From: Pseudo-nitzschia pungens
Lineage: Eukaryota; Bacillariophyta; Bacillariophyceae; Bacillariales; Bacillariaceae
NCBI GenBank assembly: GCA_037355855.1
Contig: CM074769.1
Span: forward strand, 806,001-870,000
Length of the DNA: 64,000 nt
Direction: 5' to 3'
Shown: positions 21,218-32,044 of the stretch, piece by piece
Layout of the letters: each line of letters begins with the position of its first letter
How positions within the stretch are numbered: position 1 is the stretch's first letter
The notes under the pieces: generated by a model
Databases searched by the model: none
What the model was told of the DNA's origin: nothing
What the model saw: only the letters and a program-made list of their open reading frames with translations
Made by a program: the position numbers and the translations under genes

Positions 21218-21832
21218 ATTTGTATCAAAGTTCGAGTCGACCACAGAAGGAAAAATACCTCACATTCGTTACTGAGGAGATGATCGAATAATGAATCTTT
21301 CATCAACAAGTGACTGTCCACGAAAGGGGGACATCATCAAAAATAAATACACAATAATAATTTTACACGTGCCGAAAGTGCTTATGATATCTCGAAAAAA
21401 TATCGCAAGAAAAAGTAATGATAACAACGCAACCAAAAGGAAATATTTTCCCAATAAAATAATAAGCTTTAGAACTTCATCATCCTATTATTTGGTATTA
21501 CTTGTAGAGGTAAACGAAGAATCAAATAATTTCTACAATTTGTGTCCAAACTATGCATCTGAAATGTTTAGTATGGATGCATTCGAATCAGTTACGACTA
21601 CGACTGGACAAGTGCACGACATTGGATCGGTAAATCAAATGCCTCAGTGTATTCGTTTCGGTTATCTCCACATGAGTCATTCACAAAAAGTTTTGATCAG
21701 CACAGGACCACAATAACTATGTCCACAGAGTAAGAAAAAGAATTTTGTCAGTGATCATACGCGTACTTATAAATTCTGTGATTAATTTTGATTTAGCAAA
21801 TGGAGATACCAGACATGTATGTTGGAAGTTTA
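21218..21832. other. intergenic, convergent gene ends
   Basis: About 615 bp of AT-rich sequence between the 3' ends of the Trp-rich gene and pyruvate kinase. A forward ORF (21291-21716) has codon use like noncoding DNA and no recognisable motif. Confidence 0.6.
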
Positions 21833-24166
21833 TCAAGCTCGGCATACGCCTTCCCAGCAGGATGGCCCAGCAGCTGGTACAATACGAATAACATTAGCAG
21901 CCCCAGGTGTTCCAAAAGGAAGCCCAGCAGTTACAACCAATAAATCATCCGGATCGTTGATTAAACCCTTCTTGAGAGCAGCGCGACAAGCACTTTTGAG
22001 AACCACGTCGAGATCATCCGATGCTTCTTCGATGATTGGATTTTCGTAGTCAAACATTCCTTCTTCACTAACTGTGTATCCATAGGTTCCAGCCTTCGGG
22101 AGATCAGGATAAACACCCCAGCTCAATGCAAGTTGACGGGAGACTTCTTTGAAAGGCGACATGGCCATGATGGGAACCGATGGTCTATTTTTGGAAGCTC
22201 GCCTTGCGGTTGACCCGGTTAAAGAAAAGCAAACGATAGACTTGGCCGAAATTGTCTTTGAGATTTGTTTGGCAGCTACGATCACAGCGTCCGTAGGAGT
22301 ATTTTCGTGCTCGAAAACAGTCGCGTCCAAGTATCTCCGGTAATGAGGGTCTCCCTCGACTCTGTTGATAATTCTCTGCTGCATTGCCACGGACTCTTCT
22401 GGGTACTGCATGATGGAGAAAATGAAAAAACGAATTTGTTTAGGAATAACACGAAAGATCATAGATACAATTCTCCATCGAAAGACGCTGACAAGGGAAT
22501 ACAAGTCGGAATCAAAAATCACATACCAGTCCAGCGGCAGATTCTGCGCTCAACATGATTGCATCGGCACCATCGTAAATTGCAGTCGCTACATCCGAAG
22601 CTTCAGCACGGGTGGGCGTAGGACTCTCGATCATAGATTCCAACATCTGTGTTGCAACGACAACTGGTTTTCCCTGTTCTCGACATTCGTCAATGATTGT
22701 CTTTTGCAGAATTGGCACATCTTCGGGGGGACATTCTACTCCGAGATCCTGTTTCATGGTTGTTACAAGAGATTGATGGTGCGAACAAGATTTTAGCATT
22801 CGAAAAAATCAAGTGAAGCATTTTTTGAACAATCCTTCGACTGAAAGCAACACTTACTCCTCTCGCAACCATGATCCCATCACACAATCCCACCAATCTT
22901 TCCAAGTTATCACCGTCGAAACAGGAAGGCTTTTCGATTTTGGCCATGATTGATGGCTTGGATTCACCGTCGGCTATCTTACTATCGACGATTCCACGGA
23001 TCTCCAGAATATCCTCTGGCTTTTGAACGAAGGAAAGAGCCACCCAGTCGACCCCGATTTCAAGCATGTAGTCGAGGTCACTTCGATCCTTAGGCGTCAA
23101 GGGACTAATGTCAAGAATAGAATCTGGTGTGTTGACTCCCTTTCGATTCGAGATTTTCCCTGGGACATCTACGTTGCAAAGCAGATAATCATCGCCCTTT
23201 TCGATAACAGTTAGTTTGACCTTTCCATCATCAACCATGAGAGTATGTCCAACTTCGCTGGCACCGATGATTTCTGGGTGAGGCAAATTAACACGAGTGT
23301 TATCACCAAGGGCTGAATCGAGATCGAATCGGAACAAGTTACCGGCTTCCAAATATTCTCCTTCGGGATTCGAAAATTCTCCGACCTTCAAATTATACGA
23401 AAGTACGGGGAATCAACAGCCGCGTCAAAGAATCAGGTGTAAGCTCTTTTCAGATGCGTTAAATTCGTTTGTTTGTTGAATGAAGTTGACTCTCACTCTA
23501 TACTATACACTTACTCGAAGTTTTGGACCTTGTAGATCCCCGAGAATTCCAATTGGATGCGAATACTTCTCTTCTATTTCACGGATTGTCATGAGTAATT
23601 CTTTCTTCTGTTCCTGAGATCCGTGAGAAAAATTCAGACGGAAACAATCTGCTCCTGCGAGAAACAACTAAGAGTAGCGGCCATAGAACACGGAAAATCG
23701 TCAGAATTAGGTTGGCCCATCACAAGCGCCGAGATATTGAAGCAACTGTGGCAATCAGAAGATACAAATGGAGTATGGGTTTTTGATACGTCCATCTTGA
23801 TTTCGTTCACGGCATGACCCCATCTTGATGAGCTCTGATCGATGTATCGTCACGCACCTTCTCGATCATTTCTCTGTCGCCACTGCTTGGGCCCAATGTA
23901 GCCAATTGCTTGGTTGATTTTCTCCATCGTTGAGCCACTTTCGGTACAGCAGCCACAGTTGTCCTTTCTGGCAGTGTGCCGTCCCCAACTATGGAATCAG
24001 AGTTTGCAACGAACAGGGTTGCCAACCCTCTCTCGTCGAACTTGGAAACCGATGACGCTGTTGTCGTACGGACGCCACCGCTCACAGCGAGAGACCTTGG
24101 CGCAAACGATTCGGTAGAGGACATCAAACTCAATGCGGCCACGATGGCCGAAGATAAAATCATCAT
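21833..24166 (-). CDS. PK: Pyruvate kinase with plastid-type bipartite targeting signal
   Basis: Five minus-strand exons (24166-23858, 23667-23515, 23385-22858, 22748-22527, 22405-21833) give 594 aa. Donors are GTGCGT, GTAAGT, GTAAGT and GTATGT. The joins rebuild [46 protein letters not shown] and [15 protein letters not shown]. The ATG at 24166 starts [20 protein letters not shown], a signal peptide, followed directly by FAPR; a Phe after the cleavage site is the diatom plastid import signal. Catalytic blocks include [15 protein letters not shown], the Mg-binding MVARGDLGVE and a [12 protein letters not shown] switch region, with a full-length C-terminal domain. It converts phosphoenolpyruvate and ADP to pyruvate and ATP. 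Plastid location is inferred from the presequence; another compartment of the secretory route is possible. Confidence 0.93.
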
Positions 24167-24631
24167 GATAGGCAATATTCGTATTGTTCGAACTGATTTT
24201 GAGCTTTCGTGGATTATGGATTTGTCAACAACGACGAAAGAATGATTCTATCGTTTCTCTGTTGTGAGGGGCGGTGCGTTCGTTGAACGTGCCATAAGGT
24301 GCGAAGATTTTTCGGATGATGTGAAAAGGATTCTATTATTTTTTGGTGATTGGCGATGAGCGTTTGATGGGAACCTGGTTGATGGAATACATCACGACCC
24401 CAGACATCACGAGCAAATGAAAATACGCTTATTCATACGGTACCGGTAAGATCTTACCAGATTCATACCCCCATTTTATCTGTATTCTTTATTCTGTAAC
24501 CTGATGTAAATTACCGTAAGGTACGTACCTTACGATAGGAGAATGATTTTGGGGAGAGAATAAATGAAATCTTTGTCCATGTGTCAGTTTTGATTCGTGA
24601 TTCAATCGAAGTGAGTGAAAGTACCATGAAG

Positions 24632-24643
24632 TACCGTACGGTA
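24632..24643. repeat. dispersed palindrome TACCGTACGGTA
   Basis: Exact copy about 470 bp upstream of the pyruvate kinase start codon. Confidence 0.8.
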
Positions 24644-25067
24644 TGAACGCAACCGGAACTACCGGACGGAGGTAAGATTGCGTACGAACGTGTGTAGTAA
24701 TACGTAACCTTACCCTCCCTATTACGAAGTATTTCAAAATAGTGAACTATTCTGGCATGCCATCCAGTTGCTGTCGACGGATGATGCAAACGCACTACAG
24801 AGTGGTGCAATGTCGCTTTTCTTTTAATGGATTAGCAGTGACGGCATCAGCAATGTGCAAGGAATAGAAAATATTTAGCGAATATTCATACTCTTCTCGG
24901 TGACACCAGGTATTTCTCCACTTTCGTGGCGGAAGTCAGAAAGAGCATGTTATGATTATTTTTCTCTATACAATACAATCTTATTTGTTATATACTAGTC
25001 TCGCTGTATCCCATCCCGATGAACAGAACGTCACTTTGTTCCCGTCCTGTAAAATTTCGGAATACAT

Positions 25068-25145
25068 AGTTCCTATCAGCTGTCCCAAGCCCATGTAAAA
25101 ATCAGTACTTTGCTCTGTTGAGCGGGTGGACAGCTCATAGGAACT
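25068..25145. repeat. imperfect inverted repeat (hairpin)
   Basis: Arms 25068-25085 and 25128-25145 pair at 17 of 18 positions around a 42-nt loop. The left arm reads AGTTCCTATCAGCTGTCC. Confidence 0.7.
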
Positions 25146-26697
25146 TTGTACTACAAAAGAATGGCGAGAAGAAACAGTGCCACGGTGGCATAGGGATTAC
25201 AGACGAAGATCTTAAAATAAGGATGTTGAGGCTGCAGTCGACGTCAATTTGATTCTCCTTTCGCTACCTCTTCCCAAGCCACAAGCTTCGGTGCAGTTCT
25301 AAATTTGCGTATCGTTCAGGAAGCAAACAACACCTGCGATTTTCCATCCTTCTTGATTGTGTCGATCCAGTTGTCGACTGGACCGCCTAGCACTTGACCT
25401 CTGACATTTTTTCCCGACACGTATTAAACTTGTAGTTCTCGATCGTTATTGCAGAAGACTATCATCCGGGAACAGTGATGGTTTCTTGAAAGAATCTTGA
25501 AGAAGTGAAACAGCCCAGGACAGAGGGCCGAAACAAGGAAAGCAGACTTGGTGTTCGCGGCCGTCTTTCTCTATAGTAGTCAGAAGAAGGTCGACTTCGA
25601 CTTCGATGTTGCTGTCTTCTCGATATTCACCTTCCAGATAATTGATCTACTGCCCAACTTTCCTCGCTGTATGCCAAACTGCTGCATACGGAATCAAGAT
25701 CGTTTTGCGTTGTGCACGTACTAGTCTCGCCTATCAAAATATTGGAATGCGGGTATGAGCATGTGACAGAATCTCTTTGATCATCAAGAATGTATATTCT
25801 ACGGCCACTGGGAGATTTGACCATTTTGCTCTGGAACGATGATTCCGAAGAAAGAAACAAAGTCTTCCGTGTGCTCAAAGACTGAGGTGTAAATTCTGGA
25901 TAATGAAGAGCTTTATCGAAGTAATGGTCCGGCCCTGTGGAGTTCGGGTCGATGTCCCTCACGTCCCTCATGGTCGTCCTTGGAACAATTCTTCTTTCTG
26001 TTGACTGCAATAGCGAATGGGAAAACGTTGATACGAGATTGATCATTCAAAGGCATTTTGTGAGTGGAGCGTGCACAGCGTTTGTCCGAAATGGACAACG
26101 AAAATGGTAGGTGAGTTTTGGTCATGGCTTTGGTATCGTACCAGCGAAAAACTTGACTAAATAAAGGGACAACAAATTCGTCCGTGGTAAAGCCCCGAAT
26201 TGGCAATTCCTGCCGAAGGCTCACTAGACTAAATTGATTGAGCCGTTGAAAAGGGTGTGTTTGGCGCAGTCGTGGTAACATGTGTTTAGGAAATCGTTAA
26301 ACAGAGCGTGGCTTGTTCTAGACAAATTTATGCCGCGAAAGTTCCTCATTGCCGTTTCGAAGCGGTTAGCAGTTATCACCGACAAAATTCTTCTTCCGCG
26401 AAATCCCAGATTCATTCTTACGGTATTACACGGTGAAGTCCTAATGACAAAAAAGGACGGTAGTAGACCTTACTGGTGCCAGTACGAACCAATAGAGTTG
26501 GAAAAGTAATTCCTGGTGATCATGTTAAAATATTGGAATAGAAATCTGGACAAACAGAAGACTACATATCAACAATCTTTTAGAAGTGAATCTTCAAATA
26601 TTATTCTTGCAATAGACACTGTGAATATTGAAATAGCAGGGCCGAGTAAGTGACAATTACAATTAGCTCGTAATCACTGCTACTATGTGGTAGGACC

Positions 26698-26763
26698 TAG
26701 TACTAGTACTAGTACTACTACTAGTAGTAGTAGTAATCCTACTACTATTAGTAGCAGCAGCAG
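26698..26763. repeat. (TAC/TAG)n and (CAG)n tract
   Basis: Alternating CTAGTA units, then TACTAC, TAGTAG and finally a short CAG run. Confidence 0.8.
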
Positions 26764-27387
26764 ATGAGGCCATTGTTCTCCTCCTGTTCTCAGCAGATTA
26801 CCTGTCAAACATAAAAAGCAGCAAATTGACTTGGGTATCCTCCGTAGCCATTACTCAAAAGAAAAATCAGTGTGTGGAAGAAATCAATGTAGTACCACAA
26901 AATAGGGTGGCAGCATGAGCTCGCACTAGGTCGTAGTTTCTACTTGGCACAAAACAAGATGCTGTGGACAAGAGTACTTGAGATCTCTGCGCTGACTTAT
27001 CTCAACCACCTTCTTCTTCTTCTCTTCTTTGAAATTTCCTGACTCATGACTATTCAAAACCCATTGATACGGTGGACTCGGATGCCTTCATATGTAACGT
27101 TCTCCGAATGCATGCCTTTCCGAGTATTGAACGTAACTTTCATTTTCCATTATTAATTGCTCTCGCCATCAATTTTGTTAATGATATCTGATTGGTTGAT
27201 AGTATTAATCTTACAAAAAATTGTTACTAATTACACTGCTGCTGCTGGGATTTCGGTGTTGCGATAGCGACATTGGGAACAGAACAATACTATTGGTGAG
27301 AGTGGCATTCCATAGATTTCTAGATCAAGTGGAATGAAAATTGGATTTTAACTCATCAGCACTCCTTCAAAGATTCGTAATTCGTTG

Positions 27388-30145
27388 TCACTCGTCTTCT
27401 TCCTGGTCACAGAGAATAATTGATACCCGAACAAGACGTTCGGGACTTGTTTCGGTTTGACTGTTCACTTCTGATCCATTTCCAACCATTTCTTTTTCAT
27501 TGCCGAGGACTGGCAAAGTGCTCTGAATCCTCAGATCGCAACTCTTCCAGGCCCGTGGTCGGTCAGCCTTACTAAATTGGCGGAATACCAAGGGCCGTGG
27601 GATAAAATCGCCACTTTCCTTGTCATAGCTTGCTGGCGCAGCCAGAAAGTATTCGATGTTCCCGTCCATGAAAGATTCCATCGATATCACAGCTCGTTTC
27701 TCCAGCAAGGAATCAGATGGTTCCGATGAGTCTTCGGATAAAGTCTCCGACATGATTTCTGCTCTGACCTTCCATGGACCCACCATCCTATCGGTTTGAA
27801 ATGCAAGGACTGATCGACAAGAAGTATGTTGAGCACCCGAAAATTTGGATAGCGATGGAATTGTCTCGACCAAAAAGCAATTTCGAAATTCACTTACCTT
27901 CTCCGTCAACACCGTACCCATCCTTTTTACTCCAAGGAAAGCTCGACTTATACAAGACAAATACCTTGCCATCTTCTCGAAGGTAAACCCCGTAATCCTT
28001 TCGACACTGTAGCCAAGCTGCTTTGAGTTTCTTTGTTTGGATTCGCTTCAGAAATTCTATCACACTCTTGTCGCTAAACATTCCCAATCCAACACTGTGC
28101 AATGCCTCTCGCAGGACTACCTTCCAGAAGAACAGAGGCTGATCCTTCCACGCAGCGGTGTCCATTATGATGCCCATGGGTTTGCGAACGATCGAGTTCA
28201 AAAAGGGTTCGATCATCGATTTGTTCATGAGCGCACGACATTCGTCGCTCTCTACCGCCAGGTTGCTCAGATTGTTCATGCTGCCATCTCCGTAGATTTC
28301 TTCCAACAATGGCAGAAGCTTGTTTCTCAATTTCCCCCTGGTCGACCAGTGCGGTGTCGTGTCTTTGTAATACGGCACACCAAACTTGTGCGCGTAGTCG
28401 AAGACGAACGACTTTTCGAGGGGCAATAGCGGTCTGTACACGGTGATTCCATCGTTTTTCGAAACGGCCGTCATGCCCGAAAGATCCAACGGCCCGCACC
28501 CCTTGTGCGCATTCGACAGAACGTTCTCTCGCAAATCCCCGCGGTGATGACCGAGCATGACGCCCACGATATTCGTTCGTCTCTCTTCCCTCGATGTCAG
28601 GCCCATGACGTCCTTGGCCCTCGCGACAGCGTCGCGGTAGCTATCGTACCGAATCTCTCGAGCTATCCGCTCGTAATCGTCTCGGGCGGTGATTCCTCGC
28701 GTGACTTCTCCGATGCGGCGGCAATGGAATTCGATGGCGTTGTCCAATTGTTCTTCGCAATACCTGCGAACGTAATCCGCTTCGGCACCGGATTCCGGTC
28801 GATTGGCGTAGTCGATGTGGACGGCGAGTATCGTCAAGTGATCGTAACCGCAGGATCCTTTGAGATGCGCCAGCACGGAGGCAATGACCATGCTGTCCAC
28901 GCCGCCGGACAACGACACGATGACCGCCGCCTTTCGGGAGGACGACTCCGCACCGATTTGCTGGGTTTTGCTGTTTCCACCGCCGCCGCCGCCATTCGCC
29001 GGGTGAATGCCCCGATCCGCCAAGAATTGCACCATGGTCTTGTGGATCGGATGCCGCGTGGCGGGTGTCATGTCGGCCTCGAACGGAAAGGTTTCCAAGA
29101 TATCGTCGTCGCTGAATACCCTCGGACGATCGCTTCCGTCGGTATTGGCGGAACCATTCTTGTTCGCGTCGGTTTTCCCCGTCCGGCGTTGTTCGTCTTG
29201 CAACACGGCGAGGCGTCGGTTCGTGGCCTTGCGGAAGCGCCCCACCATGGCTTCGTTTTGCTCCTCCAGGGCGGCCATCTCCTCGACGGTTTGCTGGACG
29301 TGCTTCACGCTGTCCATGGTGCTTGCGTGTCGGTACGGCATGAGCGCAAAGACCCTCATGGGCAGCGGAATCATCCCGCAATCGAGCTCGGAAGAATGCT
29401 CCTCGACCAAGAGTTCCGCCGTTCGCAGCGCCAATCGGTCGAGGGATTCTTTCGACGGCAGGTGATTCGCGTCGGAGCCATGATGCCGCAATATGTGTCT
29501 CGAGAATTGGTCCAGGACGACGATCGCGGCAATTTTTCCGCGCGCTCCGTAGATTCCGTCCGGGTCTGCGCACCATTGCTGCCATCGTTCGCTGTCGCTG
29601 TCGCTGTCGCTGTCGCTGTCGTCGAGCGACGACAATTCTTTCAGGAGAGGTTCGAAACGGGCGACAATGTCGGAGTCGACTTTTTCTCGGTGCTCCCGCG
29701 ACGATGCGGCAATCATCCAAAGCATCTTTTGTGATTTTTCCGGCGCGTGCTGACCGAACCAATAATTCAATACGCTTTGAATGGCACGATGGTTTTCGCG
29801 AATCTCCCGTCGAGCGCCATCATCGCCAGCGTCGTCGCCGTTGTCGTTGTCGTTGCCGTCGCCATCCCCGTTGCTCCTTTCCGCAGCATTGGAACTCGCG
29901 ATGGACGGCGACGTCGCGAGAGATTCCCGTATTCGATCCATCAGAATTCCCGGTTTGCTGAAGACCTTTCTCCAGAATAGACTTTTTTGCTTCCCATTGG
30001 ATTTGCCATCTTTGCCAAGTCTCGATTCCCAGTAGCGGTAAACAAAAAACAGCACGGCAACTGCAGCCGCTGCCGATGTTCCCGCCGACGAGCCCGTTGT
30101 GCCGTGGTTGTAATTCTGACTCCTACTAGGAGAGTAGAGAGACAT
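27388..30145 (-). CDS. DUF924 - tRNA(Ile)-lysidine synthetase-like (TilS/PP-loop) fusion
   Basis: Exons 30145-27898 and 27809-27388 give 889 aa; the 88-nt intron (GTAAGT...GATCAG) joins GVDGE to VLAFQTDRMVGPW. The ATG at 30145 is the first true ATG. Residues 1-60 contain a hydrophobic stretch (AAAAVAVLFFVYRYW), perhaps a signal anchor. A Ser/Asp-rich linker follows. Residues about 95-290 are DUF924: VLNYWFG, WCADPDGIYGARGKIAAI, VLDQFSRHILR and MRVFALMPYRHAS. Then comes the N-type ATP pyrophosphatase: SLSGGVDSM at about residue 411, DYANRPES, and GHHRGDLRENVLSNAHKG, which is TilS-like. TilS converts anticodon C34 to lysidine in bacterial and organellar tRNA-Ile. Organelle function is plausible. 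The PP-loop could modify another substrate, and the role of DUF924 is unknown. Confidence 0.85.
29590..29620. repeat. coding (TGTCGC)n repeat, Ser-Asp run
   Basis: In-frame hexamer repeat encoding an alternating Ser-Asp stretch inside the DUF924 region of the fusion gene. Confidence 0.85.
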
Positions 30146-32044
30146 GGCAGGAAGTTCGTCTTCTTTGGTTGGCGGCCCAAACACAAGCTGCAAGAGACAA
30201 TTGTGTTCTCTAGAAGAGAACTAGAAGAGGAGAGAGTAGCTACCGGTAGTACGGAACGAGTAACTTATGGTCTGATGGAATGGTTGATTTTGCTTTGATT
30301 GACGCCATTCACTCTTGGTTCTCGGTCAACGGAGTGGGTTTTCTTTGAAATTTTGAAGGGAAACAAGCCCCTCGGCATCACTTCCCTTCCGCTTTTTCAT
30401 TGTCTCATAACCTATTCTGTTTGACCGAAAGGACTTCAAACAGTCAACGAAATTTCACTACAGCTAATGATTTCCTGAATCCCGGACAAGTACGGGAATT
30501 AGACAAGTTTAGGTAACCTTTCGGTAAATTACCTGTAGAACTAGAGAATCTAGGACTATTAATACTTGGAATTCTCTCTTATGCAAAAAGATACATATCG
30601 GTACCCTGTCCAAGATGGATGCTTGACTTCTTGTATTTAGATGGAATCGCACCTCTATCAACATTTCTTGTCACAAGATTCTTCGGTCCGGAGGATGCAA
30701 TTTTCTGTTACTCCTCCTGCTGTCCCCTTGCTGACTGCTTTGGACACCCAACGGTTTGGATCCAGTGCTGTCTGCTTCCAAATGACACATCAGCAGCCGA
30801 ATTTTTTTTTTTGAAACGCTTGCCCGACAAACAGGATCGACAGCGAGGAGAAGACACGGAAACCCAAGCGACACAGCCAGGGGGAAGAAGATCGAGATTT
30901 CCGAAGTTGCAAGGATGATTCTTCATCAAAGACCACTCGCCGAGATGGAACAAACTCGTGCCCTGGTTCTCGCTGCGCCTCCGCTTCTTGCCCCTGCCCA
31001 AAAGCCACAGCAGAAACTGGGAAAGGAGAAACCAGCAACTCTTGCCGCTCTCCCGGTGGCAGAGCGTCCCGCCACGCTGTGCAAACGGCCCCCGACCTTG
31101 GAACAGCCGTGGGTGTGATACGATACCGGGATTGGGATAGAATGCCCGCGCGAGAGTTCACAAAGACCGAGAGAGGAAGGGTGAACGACAAGTTCTCGAC
31201 GCGGCTTTGGATTGGGAGGTAGGTGCGGTGCATCGATCGTCCTCGATAACGCGCCACAATCCAAACGATCCTAAAACGTCTCTGAAAAAAAAAAAAAGAA
31301 ATGAAAACCGTCCATCTCCGAGCTCGGCAACACGATGGGATCGAACGAGCGGGGCGGGGGGAACATCCCCGGGAGAGAGATCGCGCGGTCACGCCCACTC
31401 TTCTCGGAACGGGTTGGATGCAGTCATTTCGTTTCCTAGTTCGATCGCTATGTTGAGTTAATGGATTGCAATATCGTGGCAATCCGTTGCAGTTCTGTTG
31501 ATGCGGCGTCGATAGCGTTCCGCGAACCTTGATCGGATCGCGAGGCAGGTTCCGTTGCGGTCGATTCATTCGCAAGTTTTTTTTTCCACCCGATCATTCG
31601 AAGCAGGAAACCAATATACTATAATGGCACCGCAGAAACCCGCTGCGACATCATTGATGAGAGCGTCATCGCGCACGTACCAAGAGGCGATTGCGCAAAT
31701 CGAACGCCTAGTATCGAGATTGATGCAAAACCGTACTTTGCGTGCGTGCGTGCGTGCGTGCGTACTTCGATGCGATGACCGATTCCATGATCGATACAAC
31801 ACAAAAGTGCTAGTAATAGCAACCGAACTATTCGAGCCATAGTTCGGTGCGACGTTCCGCGCTGCAAGAGAAAGGACGCGCGTTCCTTGCTTGAAGAGTT
31901 TTCCAACAGCAAACCCTGCTGAATTCATTGCCGTTTCCTTTCCTTTCGGTTCGGTTCGGTTCCGTTCCTCGCTCTCCCCCCCACTTGCATCTCGCGCCTG
32001 TGCAATTTTGTGTTTTCCCTCCAAAGGCCGAGTCTCGGTCGGTC
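30146..32044. other. intergenic upstream of the TilS fusion and downstream of RAD1
   Basis: About 1.9 kb. Several short ORFs exist on both strands (for example 30915-31118 + and 30708-31001 -), none with family features. A plus frame at 31624-31842 starts MAPQKPAATSLMRASSRTY and runs into a (TGCG)n tract at 31739-31762; it could be a first exon but has no confirmed partner. Confidence 0.5.
31739..31762. repeat. (TGCG)n tetranucleotide repeat
   Basis: Short TGCG run in the spacer downstream of RAD1. Confidence 0.7.

Larger units (their letters stand above)
24167..27387. other. long intergenic region with hairpin and repeat tracts
   Basis: About 3.2 kb with no supported gene. It holds an exact palindrome at 24632-24643, an imperfect inverted repeat at 25068-25145 and a (TAC/TAG)n plus (CAG)n tract at 26698-26763. 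Two overlapping minus-strand ORFs (25627-26046 and 25913-26281) and a plus ORF (26282-26509) are open for 75-140 codons, but show no motif, splice support or clear start. They could be remnants of a decayed gene. Confidence 0.5.

Noticed and set aside
21291..21716. 141-codon plus ORF after the Trp-repeat gene
   Set aside because: AT-rich, no motif, no start context; probably 3' flanking DNA.
25627..26281. two overlapping minus ORFs
   Set aside because: No family resemblance, frames disagree, and no splice sites join them. Possibly gene remains, but not supportable.
24167..27387. transposable element in the gene-poor region
   Set aside because: No long terminal repeats, transposase, reverse transcriptase or target-site duplication could be seen by eye.
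28505..29734. 409-codon plus-strand frame
   Set aside because: Antisense to the DUF924-TilS gene, whose conserved motifs fix the coding strand.
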